From assembly GCA_947095585.1 (NCBI GenBank), contig OX352765.1, forward strand, positions 63,303,425-63,367,424: a stretch of DNA of 64,000 bases, in the 5' to 3' direction. Both the position numbers and the translations under genes were made by a program. The stretch's first letter is position 1, and the number at the start of each line of letters is the position of its first letter. The notes under the pieces were generated by a model, which ran no database searches, was not told the origin of the DNA, and saw nothing but the letters and a program-made list of their open reading frames with translations. This document shows, piece by piece, positions 11,131-21,829 of this stretch. This DNA comes from Nephrocerus scutellatus. Lineage: Eukaryota > Arthropoda > Insecta > Diptera > Pipunculidae.

Positions 11131-11390
11131 AACATGTTATGTCAGTTCAGTTTACATTAAGCACAATGTAAATTGTCATTTTATTATACAGAAAAGATTA
11201 CTTTTTCCCATTGCATTTTCTCATTGTTAGCAGAATTAATTCATACAAAATATTTTTCTAAATAGAGTTGAATAAAAATTGTGAAATACCAAAAACGGAA
11301 AGCCATTATATTTTTATTTCAAATAATTAATCAATACATTTAGGTGCATCGAACCTAACCTCAACATTGGATCATTACAAACTGAATATC
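11131..11390. other. Non-coding stretch before the BEL gag
   Basis: AT-rich with no ORF. It may include the BEL leader: AGGTGCATCGAACC at 11342 looks like a degraded primer-binding region, but no LTR is found. Confidence 0.35.
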
Positions 11391-12760
11391 ATGGCAGCCT
11401 TGCTTAAACGAAGGTCAGTCATAAAAGGCCAAATAACTAAAATAACAACCTACGCAAAATCGTGCAATACCACGCAATACGACGAAATGCAGACACGTTT
11501 AGAAAAATTAAAGGATACAAATGTTATGTAAATGTTGAAGATGAGATATTTTCAATCGATCATAATGCAAAATCAGATATAGATGTTATCGACGAAAGCT
11601 ATTATTTTTGTGTAGCCACACTACAAAGGCTAATGCGATCAAAAATCCAAACTCCAGTGGTTGGGTCAAGCGACAGCGTTTTGAACACATCTACCGCAGG
11701 CCTTTCCAGAAATTTTAAACTACCACGGCTAGCACTACCTACATTCAGCGGCAAGGCCTGAGATTGGCAATCATTTTATGATTTGTTCAAGAGCACTGTC
11801 CACGAAAATACAAGCCTATCACCGGCACAGAAATTCCAATACTTGATAGGCCAACTACGTGGACCAGCAGAAGCATCGGTGAGACACTTCCGAGTAGACG
11901 ACGCTAGTTATATTGAGGCGTTTCAGAGGGTAGTTAAACGATGCGATTAATTACCAAACCAAATTACCAAACCATCAACTGAAACAGTAGGTTAATTATA
12001 CGAAACTTGTGATGAATTCATCCGCGGTCTGAAGACTCTTGACTTAAAGGCTCGTTAATTTAGCTGAGAAGAAGCTGGACGATGTGACGCTCAAGTTATG
12101 GCGCCAAGAATCATCAGAGGAAGACTTCCCATCAATCGAAAGATTCCTAGAATTTCTCAACAAAATGATGAACTCACTCGAAGGCTTCAAGCATCAAACC
12201 GATAAGGTTCACAAAAATACAGCAACAGCGCATCATCGAAAACCTTTCACACCGACGGTAAAGCATTGTACATTGTGCAACGTAGTCTATGCGACTGTCC
12301 TAAGCTTTTACAAATGAGCCTAAATCAACGCAGACAATACCTGAGCGAGAGTTCCAGACTGTTTGGCTGGGGGGCACAGCGTATACAACTGTCAAGCTCT
12401 GCTAGACTCGCGTCCACAAGGTCCTACATCACTGAAGGTTGCGCAGGCCGTCTCCATCTGCCAAGATCTAATGCAAGGTTCCAAATCAACACGTTGAATG
12501 GGGAAAACGCTGGAAAAGTAAGAGGTGTATGCTCACCTGTAGTAAGATCGATAACCAACAACCGATTCAACGCTGACCTCACTACGTACATCATACCCAA
12601 AATTACGTCGAACATGCCGTCTCAAGCTATCGAAGTCACCAACCTACCTTATTCAAATCAACTGTCGCTATCCGATCCCGATTTTTACACACCTGGCACC
12701 ATAGACCTTTTAATCGGGTGGTACAGATTTTTTAATGCTCTTGTCTGATGGCCAAGTAGT
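11391..12760 (+). pseudogene. BEL/Pao gag and aspartic protease (broken)
   Basis: ATG 11391 begins MAALLKRRSVIKGQITKI, then TRLEKLKDTN before the first stop. In a second frame come LPRLALPTFSGKA and, after a stop, WQSFYDLFKSTVHENTSLS and FQYLIGQLRGPAEASV, the DUF1759 gag core. A zinc-knuckle remnant (KHCTLCNVV, then MSLNQRRQYLSES) lies at 12240-12350. The protease region 12560-12760 shows YIIPKITS, DPDFYTPGTIDLLIG and ALLSDGQVVEG-like text, typical of peptidase A16. At least five frame changes. Confidence 0.75.
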
Positions 12761-14600
12761 TGAAGGGGCGGATAAGCCGTATATTTGCGTAGAACACCAA
12801 ATTAGCATGGATTGTAGGGGGATTAATCAAGCAGATAATAAACCACACCAAACCGTTACCTGCGGTCTGTCTACCGAAGAAGAAACCAGCATTGATCGAA
12901 CGTTGCGAAAATGTTGGCAAATAAAAGAGGAACCCGGCTGTTGACGAATACACCGAAGAAGAGAAACAATGTATTGCGCACTTCAACAATAACCTACAAG
13001 TCACAAAATCCGGTAAATTCGTCGTCGCGCTACCATTCAAGCAGAACAAATCCAAGTTAGGAGATTCGCTTACTTAAGCACTCAAACGATTCATATATTT
13101 CCCGTTTTTTCGATCGGTAAAGGGTCCCGGACGTTCTGATGACCAGGCAGTGTACCCCCTCAAAAGGGGATTCGTAGACCTGCAGAACGTCCAAGGCCTT
13201 TAGATATGGGGCCTGGATGTGTGTTGACAAGGTGATGGATTCCCAAAGGGGAGTACATCTAGTGATGTATTCCCGAAAGGAAAGTCCAAGGAACAAAGAC
13301 TCACAAGAAACCCGGAACTTCACAAGGATTACACCAACTTCATGGACGAATACGTAACGGAGGTAATGGAGGTAATGCCATTAGACCAAATTGAATTACC
13401 AAGCGACAAGATATACTACATGCCGCATGTATTTAAGGAGTCTAGCACCACCTCCAAATTGCGTGTAGTATTCAATGCTTCAGCGAAAATGACGTCTGGA
13501 GTATCTCTTAATGAGACCTTAATGGTTGGACCAACCGTACAGCAGCCACTTCTAGAAATACTCATTCGATTCCGTAAGTATCGTTACATATTCACAGCGG
13601 ATGTCGAAAAAATGTTCCGTCAGGTATGGATAAAAAAAGGCAGACACCGAGTTCCAACGCATTCTATGGCGAGACTCGCCAACATCACCACTAAATCATT
13701 AACGTCTTCTAACCAACACTTACGGTACAGCGTCAGCTTCATTTATAGCGACGCAAGCCCTCAGCAAGTTGGCAAATTCGCACCTGAAGACTCATCAGAC
13801 TGCAGAGGTATTGTTAGAGAATTTTTACATGGACCACCTAATGTCCGAAGCGGAAACAATCGAAAAGGCCGAAGCAATACAGACCAAGATGAATTCACTT
13901 TTAGAACTCGGTGGATATCATTTGCGTAAATGGGCTAGCAACCACGTAAGGCTCCTTCAAAATATTAACGAGGAGGATCGTGAAATTTCCATACGTGACA
14001 TAACTGAAGGAACAAAGTCAATCTCAATTTTGGGAATCAAGTTTGATCCACAAGCTGACAGTTTCACATTCAAGGTCTCTCTACGAGCATCGACAAAATT
14101 CACCAAACGCAACATGCTTTCTGAAGCCTCGCGTATATTCGATCCGATGGGATGGCTGTCTCCGGTAACAGTCGCAATAAAAATATTATTTCAAGGCTTG
14201 TGGTTGATGAAGATCGAGTGGGATGACCCGCTTCCTCCAGATGTCGAGAGAAAGTGGACAAGCACAAGAAGTCAACTAAACTTAATACAAAAGGTGAAAA
14301 TACCCAGGTGGCTAAATTCGTGTAAAGCACTGCACGTGTGCAGCACTTTTGCTTGTCCGGTTGGTAAAATTGATTACAAGATCACTTGATCTCGCAACTA
14401 CTCCGAAGCTGTCTTTGTGGTCTGACTCTATAACCGTCCTTGCTTGGCTGGCAAACCCTCTTAAAAAGGGAAATATTTTTGTACTCAACCGGGTAACGGA
14501 AATACTGGAATCCACAAATGTGCAGCAATGAAGTTACGTGCCATCGAAGCAAAACCCTGCAGACGTTGGCTCCCGTGGCATCACTCCCAACGAATTGCTG
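12761..14600 (+). pseudogene. BEL/Pao reverse transcriptase and RNase H (broken)
   Basis: RT fragments in order: RTLRKCWQIKEEP, then a 200-bp insertion, NPELHKDYTNFMDEYV, KLRVVFNASAKMTSGVSLN, FTADVEKMFRQVWI (first catalytic Asp), a frame change, then ENFYMDHLMSEAET. Here the usual YVDD box reads YMDH, so the second catalytic Asp is lost. The thumb and connection (SILGIKFDPQ, FDPMGWLSPVTV) follow. RNase H remains at 14349-14600 (LWSDSITVLAWLANP, QNPADVGSRG). The enzyme would be inactive even without the stops. Confidence 0.8.
13100..13300. repeat. About 200-bp non-BEL insertion in the RT region
   Basis: BEL RT similarity stops after KRFIYF and resumes at NPELHKDY. The inserted DNA holds GGACGTTCTG...CAGAACGTCC inverted repeats (13129-13188) and two GTGAT(G)...TTCCC(G/A)AAAGG blocks. 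Origin not recognised. Confidence 0.5.
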
Positions 14601-15566
14601 AAAGATGAAATGTGGTGGAAAGGACCAAATTGGCTTCTTGCCAGAACCACCAAATAAGCCAACACCAGAGAAGACAGAAACGGTAACCAGCCTATTCCTC
14701 AACAAGACTCAAAAGTTAAAAAAAGACAAATTATCAGACAACAATACACCATATTGGGAGCAAGGATTTGGTTCGACGTGTAATACACAGCGGCATCAAA
14801 TGTTTCCGACAAAAAATTAAAACTCAAGAACAGCTAATGGGACAATTACCACCACCACGGGTCAACCTGACATGAGCGTTCTTGCAGACAAGCGTGGACT
14901 ACGCTGGCCCATACAGCCTCAAGACAAGTAAAATACGAAGCTCTATTACCTAGAAGGGTTATCTAGCTAAATTCACCTGCATGGCAACCAAGGCCGTACA
15001 TCTCGAGTTCGCGTCTGATTTGACTGCGGACACATTCCTCGCAGCATTTAAACGGTTCCAAAATCGTCGAGGCATTTGAACTGATATATACAGTGATAAT
15101 GGGACGAATTTTGTCGGAGCCAACGAATTGAAACACTTTCATTAATTAATGTCAAGGGATAATGAATTAATTTCCAATTGGGCTGCGATAAACAACACTA
15201 AATGGCTTTTCGTACTTCCAGCATCACCACATTTCAACGGACTCTGTGAAGTAGCTGTGAAGTCAGTTAAATTTCATTTGCGACGCGTGATTGGCCAAAC
15301 CATTTTACGATACGAAGAGTTAAATACGTTACTCACCCAAATCGAAGCTCTGCTAAACTCGCGACCGCTATACGAGTCACTGGACGACAACATCGAAGCA
15401 TTAACGCCAGCTCATCTGATTATCGGACAGCCAATCACCACAGTACCTGAACCTGATGTCACACACTTGAAGGTAAACCCTATCCAGATGGCAAATGACG
15501 CAACAGCTGTTTCAGCACTTTGCGAGAAGATGGCAAGCGGAGTATCTAACCACGTAGAGCTAGCTG
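14601..15566 (+). pseudogene. BEL/Pao integrase (broken)
   Basis: 14601-15148 is shredded over three frames, with recognisable bits (RGLRWPI-like, then D and N residues around YTVIMGRILSEPTN in a shifted frame). The clear part, 15149-15490, reads WLFVLPASPHFNGLCEVAVKSVKFHLRRV. This holds the integrase glutamate motif (GLCEVAVKS), followed by the BEL hallmark LNSRPLYE and ALTPAHLIIGQP. After 15490 a frame change gives SRWQMTQQLFQHFARRW, the conserved tail. The frame stops at about 15566, where a LINE abuts. Confidence 0.8.
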
Positions 15567-16479
15567 CGAAATGCGCTTTGATTTGATAGATTTATTCCTG
15601 AAAGGGATAAACTTTCTCATACCAATAATAATGATGTTTGTGATTGCATCAGCGGCGGCATCCACGTTGCTGTCACGAAAAAATAGCGACCAGTTAGTTC
15701 TCCCAAAGAAGTTGTTGAGGCCGTCCCAATTGGCTTTCTCGTATTGCCATAAACTACGTGGTTTATTAACGAGAAATTAGCTGATACTACACAATGGTCT
15801 GACGAGCCTAGAGGCGATAATACATTGACGGAGTATTTCCCAGGACGAGAGGTAAGGAACAAGTCAAGGGTGTTAGCGGAATGATATGCAATGTAAGGTA
15901 TTCGGGTAGGCTCATTTACAAGCTGAGTAAAGTGAATAAACTCAGCAAATAACTCAACACACCTTCCTTCGGGTGTTGTCTGGCCAGAATGGCGAAGCCA
16001 CCCAGAATTGTGTACATTGAAATCGCCCACAATAACGATTTCATGTTTTTTTATCAATTCTTAAGATTGAATCAGACAGTGCATCAAACTCACTCTGGGT
16101 TGAAACAGTGGGGGCTTCTGTAAAGGAAACCGTAGTAGATGTTGCGCTCTTGTATCTTAAATTTGAGCCAAATGAAATTGAATTCCGGTTTGGAACTTTG
16201 GCTAAATTGAGGCAAAAGCTGAAACGCAACATCACTCCGGACATAGATTGCGAGTCCGCGTCGAGAGAAAAATAATGGCACCAAGTTAAACCCAGCCAGA
16301 TTAAATTCCGATACATCAGAATTATCAAACACCTGAGTTTCACTCAGTGCCAAAATTGCTGGCCTGTGGACATGTACATGGTTAAACACAGAAAAAAATT
16401 CGTTCTCAGCCCATATATGTTGCTGAGATCCATTCTGAAGACACAGATAACTACAAAAAAATAAACACACAAAACACAA
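15567..16479 (-). pseudogene. LINE endonuclease (EEP/APE domain), broken
   Basis: The N-terminal half (16479-16090) has RPAILALSETQVFDNSD (catalytic Glu), GFNLVPLFFSRRGLAIYV and FNFIWLKFKI. A frame change near 16080 separates it from EIVIVGDFNVHNSGWL (16057-15617), NTLDLFLTS and PLGSSDHCVVS (the SDH motif). A second shift leads to the WDGLNNFF and GMRKFIPF linker. All APE motifs are visible; RT is absent. The domain nicks target DNA to prime reverse transcription. Confidence 0.75.
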
Positions 16480-16812
16480 CTTACCGCTTCTTTAAACCGA
16501 ATTGAGAAGAGTATGTCTCAAAATGGATTATTAACACAAATTGTCGCCTTCACGACAATGTGTTAAATCACCATAAGAAACAAAAACTCACAATCCGTTA
16601 GTCTAATAGCTAAAGAGTTAGATCATTAACAAACTGCCGCATGCAAAACATGCGACAGTTAGATTTTACCAAGTTCTTTAGCTGCGCTGTTTGGGATGGG
16701 ATCACGGACACACACACTGCACTTTGCACTTGTTGACCGCGCGAGCCGTTATATAAACAAAACAACGAATTTATTCGCTTCGATTAGCAACAACGCGCGT
16801 GCTAGAATGCAG

Positions 16813-16847
16813 CACGTCCTTGCACCGCGGCGTTTGAGAGACAACTG
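16813..16847 (-). promoter_or_regulatory. Jockey-type internal promoter: initiator plus DPE
   Basis: Taking the A at 16846 as +1 (CAGTTG initiator), GGACGTG falls at +28 to +34 (16819-16813). It matches the DPE consensus RGWCGTG in every position. This is the known arrangement of TATA-less Jockey-family promoters and supports 16847 as the true 5' end. Confidence 0.7.
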
Positions 16848-16939
16848 TTGTTCATTAAAGTTGTTATTTGTAAATTAATTAACTTGTGTTGTGTTTTATT
16901 TGCAAAATCTTTTACAAACTCGAAAGCCTGAATTTCACT
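16848..16939 (+). repeat. 3' part of a Gypsy LTR (same family as 9294-9655)
   Basis: Reads TTGTTCATTAAAGTTGTTAT through CTCGAAAGCCTGAATTTC, matching 9560-9648 with few changes (including an added GTGTT). It is cut by the LINE at its left and runs into repeat Z at its right before the terminal CGTAACA. Confidence 0.85.
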
Positions 16940-17880
16940 GACCTCCCGCCCACTGACCCACCGCCATCTGACCCCAGCCAACGGACCCCTTACCTCAGAT
17001 GACCACCCACTGAACTCACACCAACTGACCACCTCACCAGCCCAGAAAACTATAGAAGAAGTTTTATCACGATTGGTTCATAAAAACATGCAATTTGTAG
17101 AAACAATAAAAAACATTATTTACCCTTTGAGTCTGACCACTTTCAAAATATGCCTATTATGTGTTCATTATGGTATAAAACCCCTATGCAAAGTTTGAAC
17201 GCGATCGATTCATAAAAACACGCAATTTGTAAAAAAATAAAAAAAAATCGTATGGTGACCGCTTGACCGAGGAGTCTGACCACTTTCAAAATATGCCTAT
17301 TACGTGCCTATTATGGTAGAAAACCCATATGCAAAGTTAGAACGCGATCGGTTGAAGTGTTGGCAGTCCATACCGGACATACAGACAAACATTCATTTTT
17401 ATATATATACTACCTGTTCCCGGGCGCTTTGCTACCCGCCCACTGACGCCACGCCCACTTACATCCGCGTTTCCCGGCTGCCCCATTCCACTGACCCCCG
17501 CCCACTGACGCCACGCCCACTTACACCCCAATAACTAACCAACTCACCAATCCAGAAAACTATAGAATCGACACTTATACAGGCAAAAAACGTACACTGA
17601 TCTATACAGGGAAAACTACATTTTCCACCCCAGCGCCACCTATCGGGTCCAAATTTTGTCAACGACTTTCTTTTTATTTAAATATTATATGGTGTGAATT
17701 TGAGCCAAATCGTTCCATAAATAAGAATTTTCGGGGAAAAAAACGACACCAGCGCCACCTATCGGGTCCAAATTTTGTCAATGTCTTTCTTTCATAAATA
17801 AGAATTTTCGGAAAAAAAACCAAACCAGCGCCACCTATCGGGTCCAAATTTTGTCAACGACTTTCTTTTTATTCAAATAT
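16940..17880 (+). repeat. Repeat Z: tandem-repeat-rich element of unknown class
   Basis: Contains C-rich CCGCCCACTGACGCCACGCC blocks, two copies of a TCTGACCACTTTCAAAATATG...AACGCGATCG unit (about 17140 and 17280), a tail-like AACATTCATTTTTATATATAT (17390) and three copies of CAGCGCCACCTATCGGGTCC (17631, 17750, 17826). The TATATA tail recurs at 19640-19680, on the far side of the RTE insertion. Looks like a non-autonomous retroelement; no coding capacity. Confidence 0.5.
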
Positions 17881-19545
17881 TCATCATCATCATATTTGGC
17901 TCTACAACCGGGGTCCGGTCCTGGCCTCCCGCAAAAAGTCTCTCCACCGGTCCCGATTTCGAGCCGATGTCATCCAGTTTGGCATCCCTAAACTCTGGAC
18001 GTCCTGGTCTACGCCATCCTTCCAGCGTAGGCTTGGCCGGCCTCGCTGTCGTGTTCCATAAATCCTACCGCAAAGGACTTTCCGAGCAGGATCCTCTTCG
18101 CTCATGCGAGCTAGGTGTCCTGCCCACCGGAGCCTACCGAGCTTAATTTTCTTCACGATGTCGACATCGCGGTAACGCTCGTAGATCTCATCATTATAGA
18201 GTCTCCGGAATCGTCCTTCCTCACATACGGGGCCAACAATTATCCGTAAGACTTTTCTTTCGAACGCGGCTAAGAGGTCAGAATGCTTTCTGCTAAGCAC
18301 CCAAGTCTCGGATCCATATGTGAGTACTGGTATGACTATTGTCTTATATATCAGCAGCTTGGGTGTTGTGGTTAAGTTCCTGGATTTGAAGAGTCTTGAC
18401 AGGCTATAGTAGGCTTTGTTGGCTTTAAGCAACCGTGCGCGTATTTCTGATTCCATGCTGTTATCGGCTGCTATAGTTGACCTGAGATAGTTAAAGGATT
18501 GCCTACTTCAAATTCGAGCTCCACTATCTGAATTGAGGGACCAATGTTGGATCTTCTACTCGCATACGTGGCCACCATGTACTTTGTTTTGCTCTCATTT
18601 ATGTGCAGCCACAGATTTCGTGCCGCCTGCTCTATCTGGATGAAAGCTTCCTGTACAGATCTTTGGTTTCTACCAACGATGTCAACATCGTCTGCGTAAG
18701 CCAGTACCTGAATGGAATTATAAAGGATTGTTCCTCTCGCCGTTACGTCAGAGTCTCGGATCACTTTCTCCAACTCCAGGTTGAAGAGGACGCAGGCCAG
18801 TCCATCCCCCTGTCGGAGCCCGTTATAGATGTTGAATGGGCTTGATAGTGATCCGGATATTTTTACTTGGCTTATAACATTGGTCATGGTCAACCTACAT
18901 AGTCGTATCAGTTTATTTGGGATGCCGAATTCTCTCATGGCTTTATAAAGTTCTACTCTGGCTATGCTATCATAGGCGGCTTTAAAGTCTATAAAAAGAT
19001 GGTGTCGTGAGTTTTGAAACTCTAGACATTTTTCCATCACCTGCCTTAGGGTGTAAATCTGATCAGTTGTTGATTTGCCTGGGATGAAGCCACACTGGTA
19101 TGGACCAATGATGACTTTAGCGTATGGGTCTATCCTGTCTTGAAGGATAGAGGAGAAAATCTTATACGCGGTACTCAACAACGTTATACCACGATAATTG
19201 CTGCATTTTGTGATATCTCCCTTCTTATGTATGGGGCACAGGATGCCTCTTCGCCAGTCTTCTGGCATAACTTCTTCTTCCCATACTTGCACTATTATTT
19301 CATGAATTGCTTGGTGTAATGTGGGGCCTCCTATTTTTATCAGTTCCGCTGGGATCCCATCAGATCCCGGGGCCTTATTATTGTATATTGCGTCATACCG
19401 CGGACCCTTTGGTAGAACTTCCGCGCCTGGTGCGGTCCTTGCTCTCTGTACTGTTCCAGTTCACGGACTAGATTCTTCTCCCAGGCTGCTTTCTTTCGCC
19501 GTTGAACTATTTTTTCATATCTTCTGAGCTCTTTATTATATATTA
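17881..19545 (-). mobile_element. RTE-clade LINE, 5'-truncated
   Basis: The 3' end (17881) is TTGTAGAGCCAAATATGATGATGATGA on the minus strand, a short microsatellite tail typical of RTE elements. It interrupts repeat Z: flanks AAATATT (17874-17880) and ATTATATGGTG (about 19546) match the continuous sequence at 17683-17693. The 5' end is lost before the RT. Confidence 0.85.
17902..19545 (-). pseudogene. RTE reverse transcriptase (broken)
   Basis: From 5' to 3' on the minus strand: linker RRYEKIVQRRKKAAWEKNL (about 19520-19470), then fingers EDWRRGILCPIHKKGD and CSNYRGITLLSTAYKI, GFIPGKSTTDQI, FIDFKAAYDSI (catalytic Asp), GLRQGDGLA and the catalytic box LAYADDVDIV near 18690. After a frame change near 18465 come TYGSETWVL, ERKVLRIIVGP, KLGRLRWAGHLARM and GRPSLRWKDGVDQDV, the conserved RTE C-terminus. 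Frame breaks near 19300 and 18465. Catalytic residues are kept. Confidence 0.85.
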
Positions 19546-19860
19546 TATTATATGGTGTTAATTTGAGCCAAATCTGCTCATGCACAACAACTTTGCTAAT
19601 TATCATCACATGATCAAATGCATAGTTTACGATTCTATAAAGGACATACACACAAACATTCATTTGTATATATATAGAAGATATAGAAGATGTAGAATTT
19701 ATATCAAAAGCCAGTTGCTCATAATAATAGGTAAATTATATTTTAAACGTTATAACTATAATAAATAAATTAGTCTTATTTAAATTTAGTGTCTAAAATA
19801 GATTATTTGAATACAACAGTAAATTAGTAGCCAGAATAACCACCCTTATTTGATATGACA
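19546..19860 (+). repeat. Right-hand remainder of repeat Z and AT-rich DNA
   Basis: Starts with ATATGGTGTTAATTTGAGCC, the continuation of the Z unit, and includes a second CAAACATTCATTTGTATATA tail. After 19700 nothing is recognised. Confidence 0.5.
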
Positions 19861-20461
19861 GAAACCTGGTGTTCCCTCAACCAACCACTTACCAGTTTTG
19901 ATGAATACTTGGGATCATTGTCCTGTTGGAAGTGCAATCTTAACGACATATTATCCTCCGCATATGATTTTCAAGAATATCCACGATAAATTTATTTTCT
20001 AACGATATCTTGAATCAAAACAATTGGTCCAACCCCAAACCAAGAAAAACTGCTGAATAATTTAATGTGGTTGAGCCAGTTTTCCTTGGTCGTCCTCTTG
20101 TTTCCGTTACAGGTTGTGGTTTTAAAGCCTGTGCGCCGAAATTCACAGACCTGCCCAGCGCCTCGGCAATGAATTATAGGGTTTTCCCTCCAGTGTTTGT
20201 TTCGACGCATCAGCAATCCGCTTATAAATATATTTTTGTTTAATTTTACTTACTATTGCTTAAAGCAATTATTTAACCATTCGTATAACTTTAAATGAAA
20301 AATTTCACAAAAAAACTAAAAATTACATATTTTTTCAATCACGCGTAACCCGAAGTGATCTTAGCCTTTGACTTGTTACACTCAACTAATAATAAATAAT
20401 AGAGCTTACCGCATGTCCAAAGATCGGCAACATTGTTAATACAATAACGGTGCTTATTGCA
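19861..20461 (-). pseudogene. Tc1-like transposase, relic 1 (internally deleted)
   Basis: On the minus strand the leader is at 20461-20230, followed by HTH-region remnants, then RTTKENWLNHIKLFSS fused to FSWFGVGPIVLIQDIV and further on a QQDNDPKYSSKLVSGWL segment (catalytic DND motif, near 19930-19890). The fusion shows a deletion of the part with the first catalytic Asp. Frameshifted and inactive. It ends at CAGAAACCTGG, whose uninterrupted form serves as an empty-site reference for Y at 24960. Confidence 0.8.
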
Positions 20462-20676
20462 GGGATTCGATTCTAGCGAGAGTAGTGATCGGACATATTA
20501 AGTTTTGTGACAGAAATGTGGTAAAAAAAATAAGTTAAATTAACAATAAGTGTTTCATTATTAATAAGTGCATGCATAATAATAATAAACTATAAAAAAA
20601 GCATTGGAAAATTAAATATATATAAGTATAGAACAGTGATTAACACAACATAGAAAAAAAAACATAAAAAAACAAA

Positions 20677-21790
20677 ATGATATCGCTCTCTCCTCCAGAG
20701 GGGGGAGAGTCAATAGATATGGTTGCTTCGGTAAGCAAAGTGAAATACGATGAAGCTATAAAAATTATTTTTGAGCTTAAAACAGAAGTAGAGAACCTTA
20801 AACAAGAAATACAAAAACAACATATTGTGAAATCACCGCTACGTAAGAGAAAAAACAATATGCAAAAAAAAACCCAATAAACGAAAAAGCAGCAACAAGT
20901 GCAGCAAGCAACAACAACTATTTTGCTAAGTGATGACGAAAATATAGACAACAAGTGCCCACAATTTTCAACAGAAGTGAAAAATATAATAAAAGAAATA
21001 GAAAAGAAAAACAGCAATAAACATAATAACGCAGTATTCCAAACCAACAGACTACAAACAATGACGCAAATAAAAAAGTGGACAAAAAACATAAAACACC
21101 GCCAATAAACATCTATAAAGAGGACAATAAACAAATCAACCGTATTTTTAATGAAGCCAATGGAAAAGGACAATTCACCCTAAAAAACGTAAACAAGAAC
21201 AAAACTGTACTAAACCTTAGCGACAACATACATTTGTACAGCGTTTAAGACATATTAAACCAGACACGGACGGAATTTTACAAATTCAGAAAAAGAAAAA
21301 AAATTAAATAAATTTATCATCAAGGGGTTGAGTGTTGGCTACACACCGGAGGAAATACTTGAAGAATTACAAAGTAATACGGAAGATATATTATTCATAA
21401 AAGCGTTCAGGTATGTTACGCCACGCTCTAAGCGTGAGAACATTGCGTTGCCACTGATTGTTGTGCAAATATCACCAGATAGCAGGGTAGAGAACCTAAA
21501 AAATATTAAATATATCGGGTGCCACGTAGTTGCCTTTGAAAAAATTAGACGAAGTGATGTATTGCAATGTCACCGTTGTCAGCGATTCGGACATACTTTG
21601 TCTAATTGCAACATGGAGTTCAGGTGTGTTAAGTGCCAAGCTTTGCATGCCCCGGGAGAATGCCTGGTGCAAAAAGATGCAAGCTAGGAGCAGCTGTTTT
21701 GCGTGCTTTGTGGTAAAACGGGACACCCCGCTTCTTGGCGTGGTTGCAAGGTTTATAAGAACCTTAACGACCGTCTACAAGCCCAAAAAA
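20677..21790 (+). pseudogene. Jockey LINE ORF1 (gag-like, nucleic-acid binding), broken
   Basis: Starts MISLSPPEGGESIDMV with a Lys-rich, coiled-coil-like N-terminal part, interrupted near 20878 and 21240. The core from 21300 reads FIIKGLSVGYTPEEI (shifted), VVQISPDSRVENLKNI, then zinc knuckles CHRCQRFGHTLSNC and CVKCQALHAPGEC, with a third CVLCGKTGHPASWRGC after a frame change at 21687. This is the standard Jockey ORF1 order. The protein would coat LINE RNA. Confidence 0.75.
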
Positions 21791-21829
21791 AAAAGAGTAA
21801 ATAAGCAAACCACCATTCAAAGAACCAAT

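Larger units (their letters stand above)
11391..15566 (+). mobile_element. BEL/Pao LTR retrotransposon, LTR-less decayed copy
   Basis: The order gag, zinc knuckle, protease, RT, RNase H, integrase and the style of each motif are those of the BEL/Pao superfamily. No LTR is recognisable at either end. The 3' end is cut by a LINE at about 15567. Many stops, frame changes and a 200-bp insertion mark it as old. Confidence 0.85.
15567..16847 (-). mobile_element. Jockey-group LINE, 5' end intact, 3' end missing
   Basis: On the minus strand the element begins at 16847 with CAGTTGTCTCTCAAACGCC, continues through about 370 bp of leader, then encodes an APE-type endonuclease. It stops inside the linker before RT (reading FRNKSIKSK near 15600). 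LINEs are normally truncated at the 5' end, so loss of the 3' end points to later deletion. One neighbour is BEL integrase, the other an LTR fragment. Confidence 0.75.

Noticed and set aside
20640..21173. 177-codon minus ORF rich in Phe, Cys and Val
   Set aside because: Antisense of the A-rich Jockey ORF1; looks membrane-like only because of T-rich sequence.
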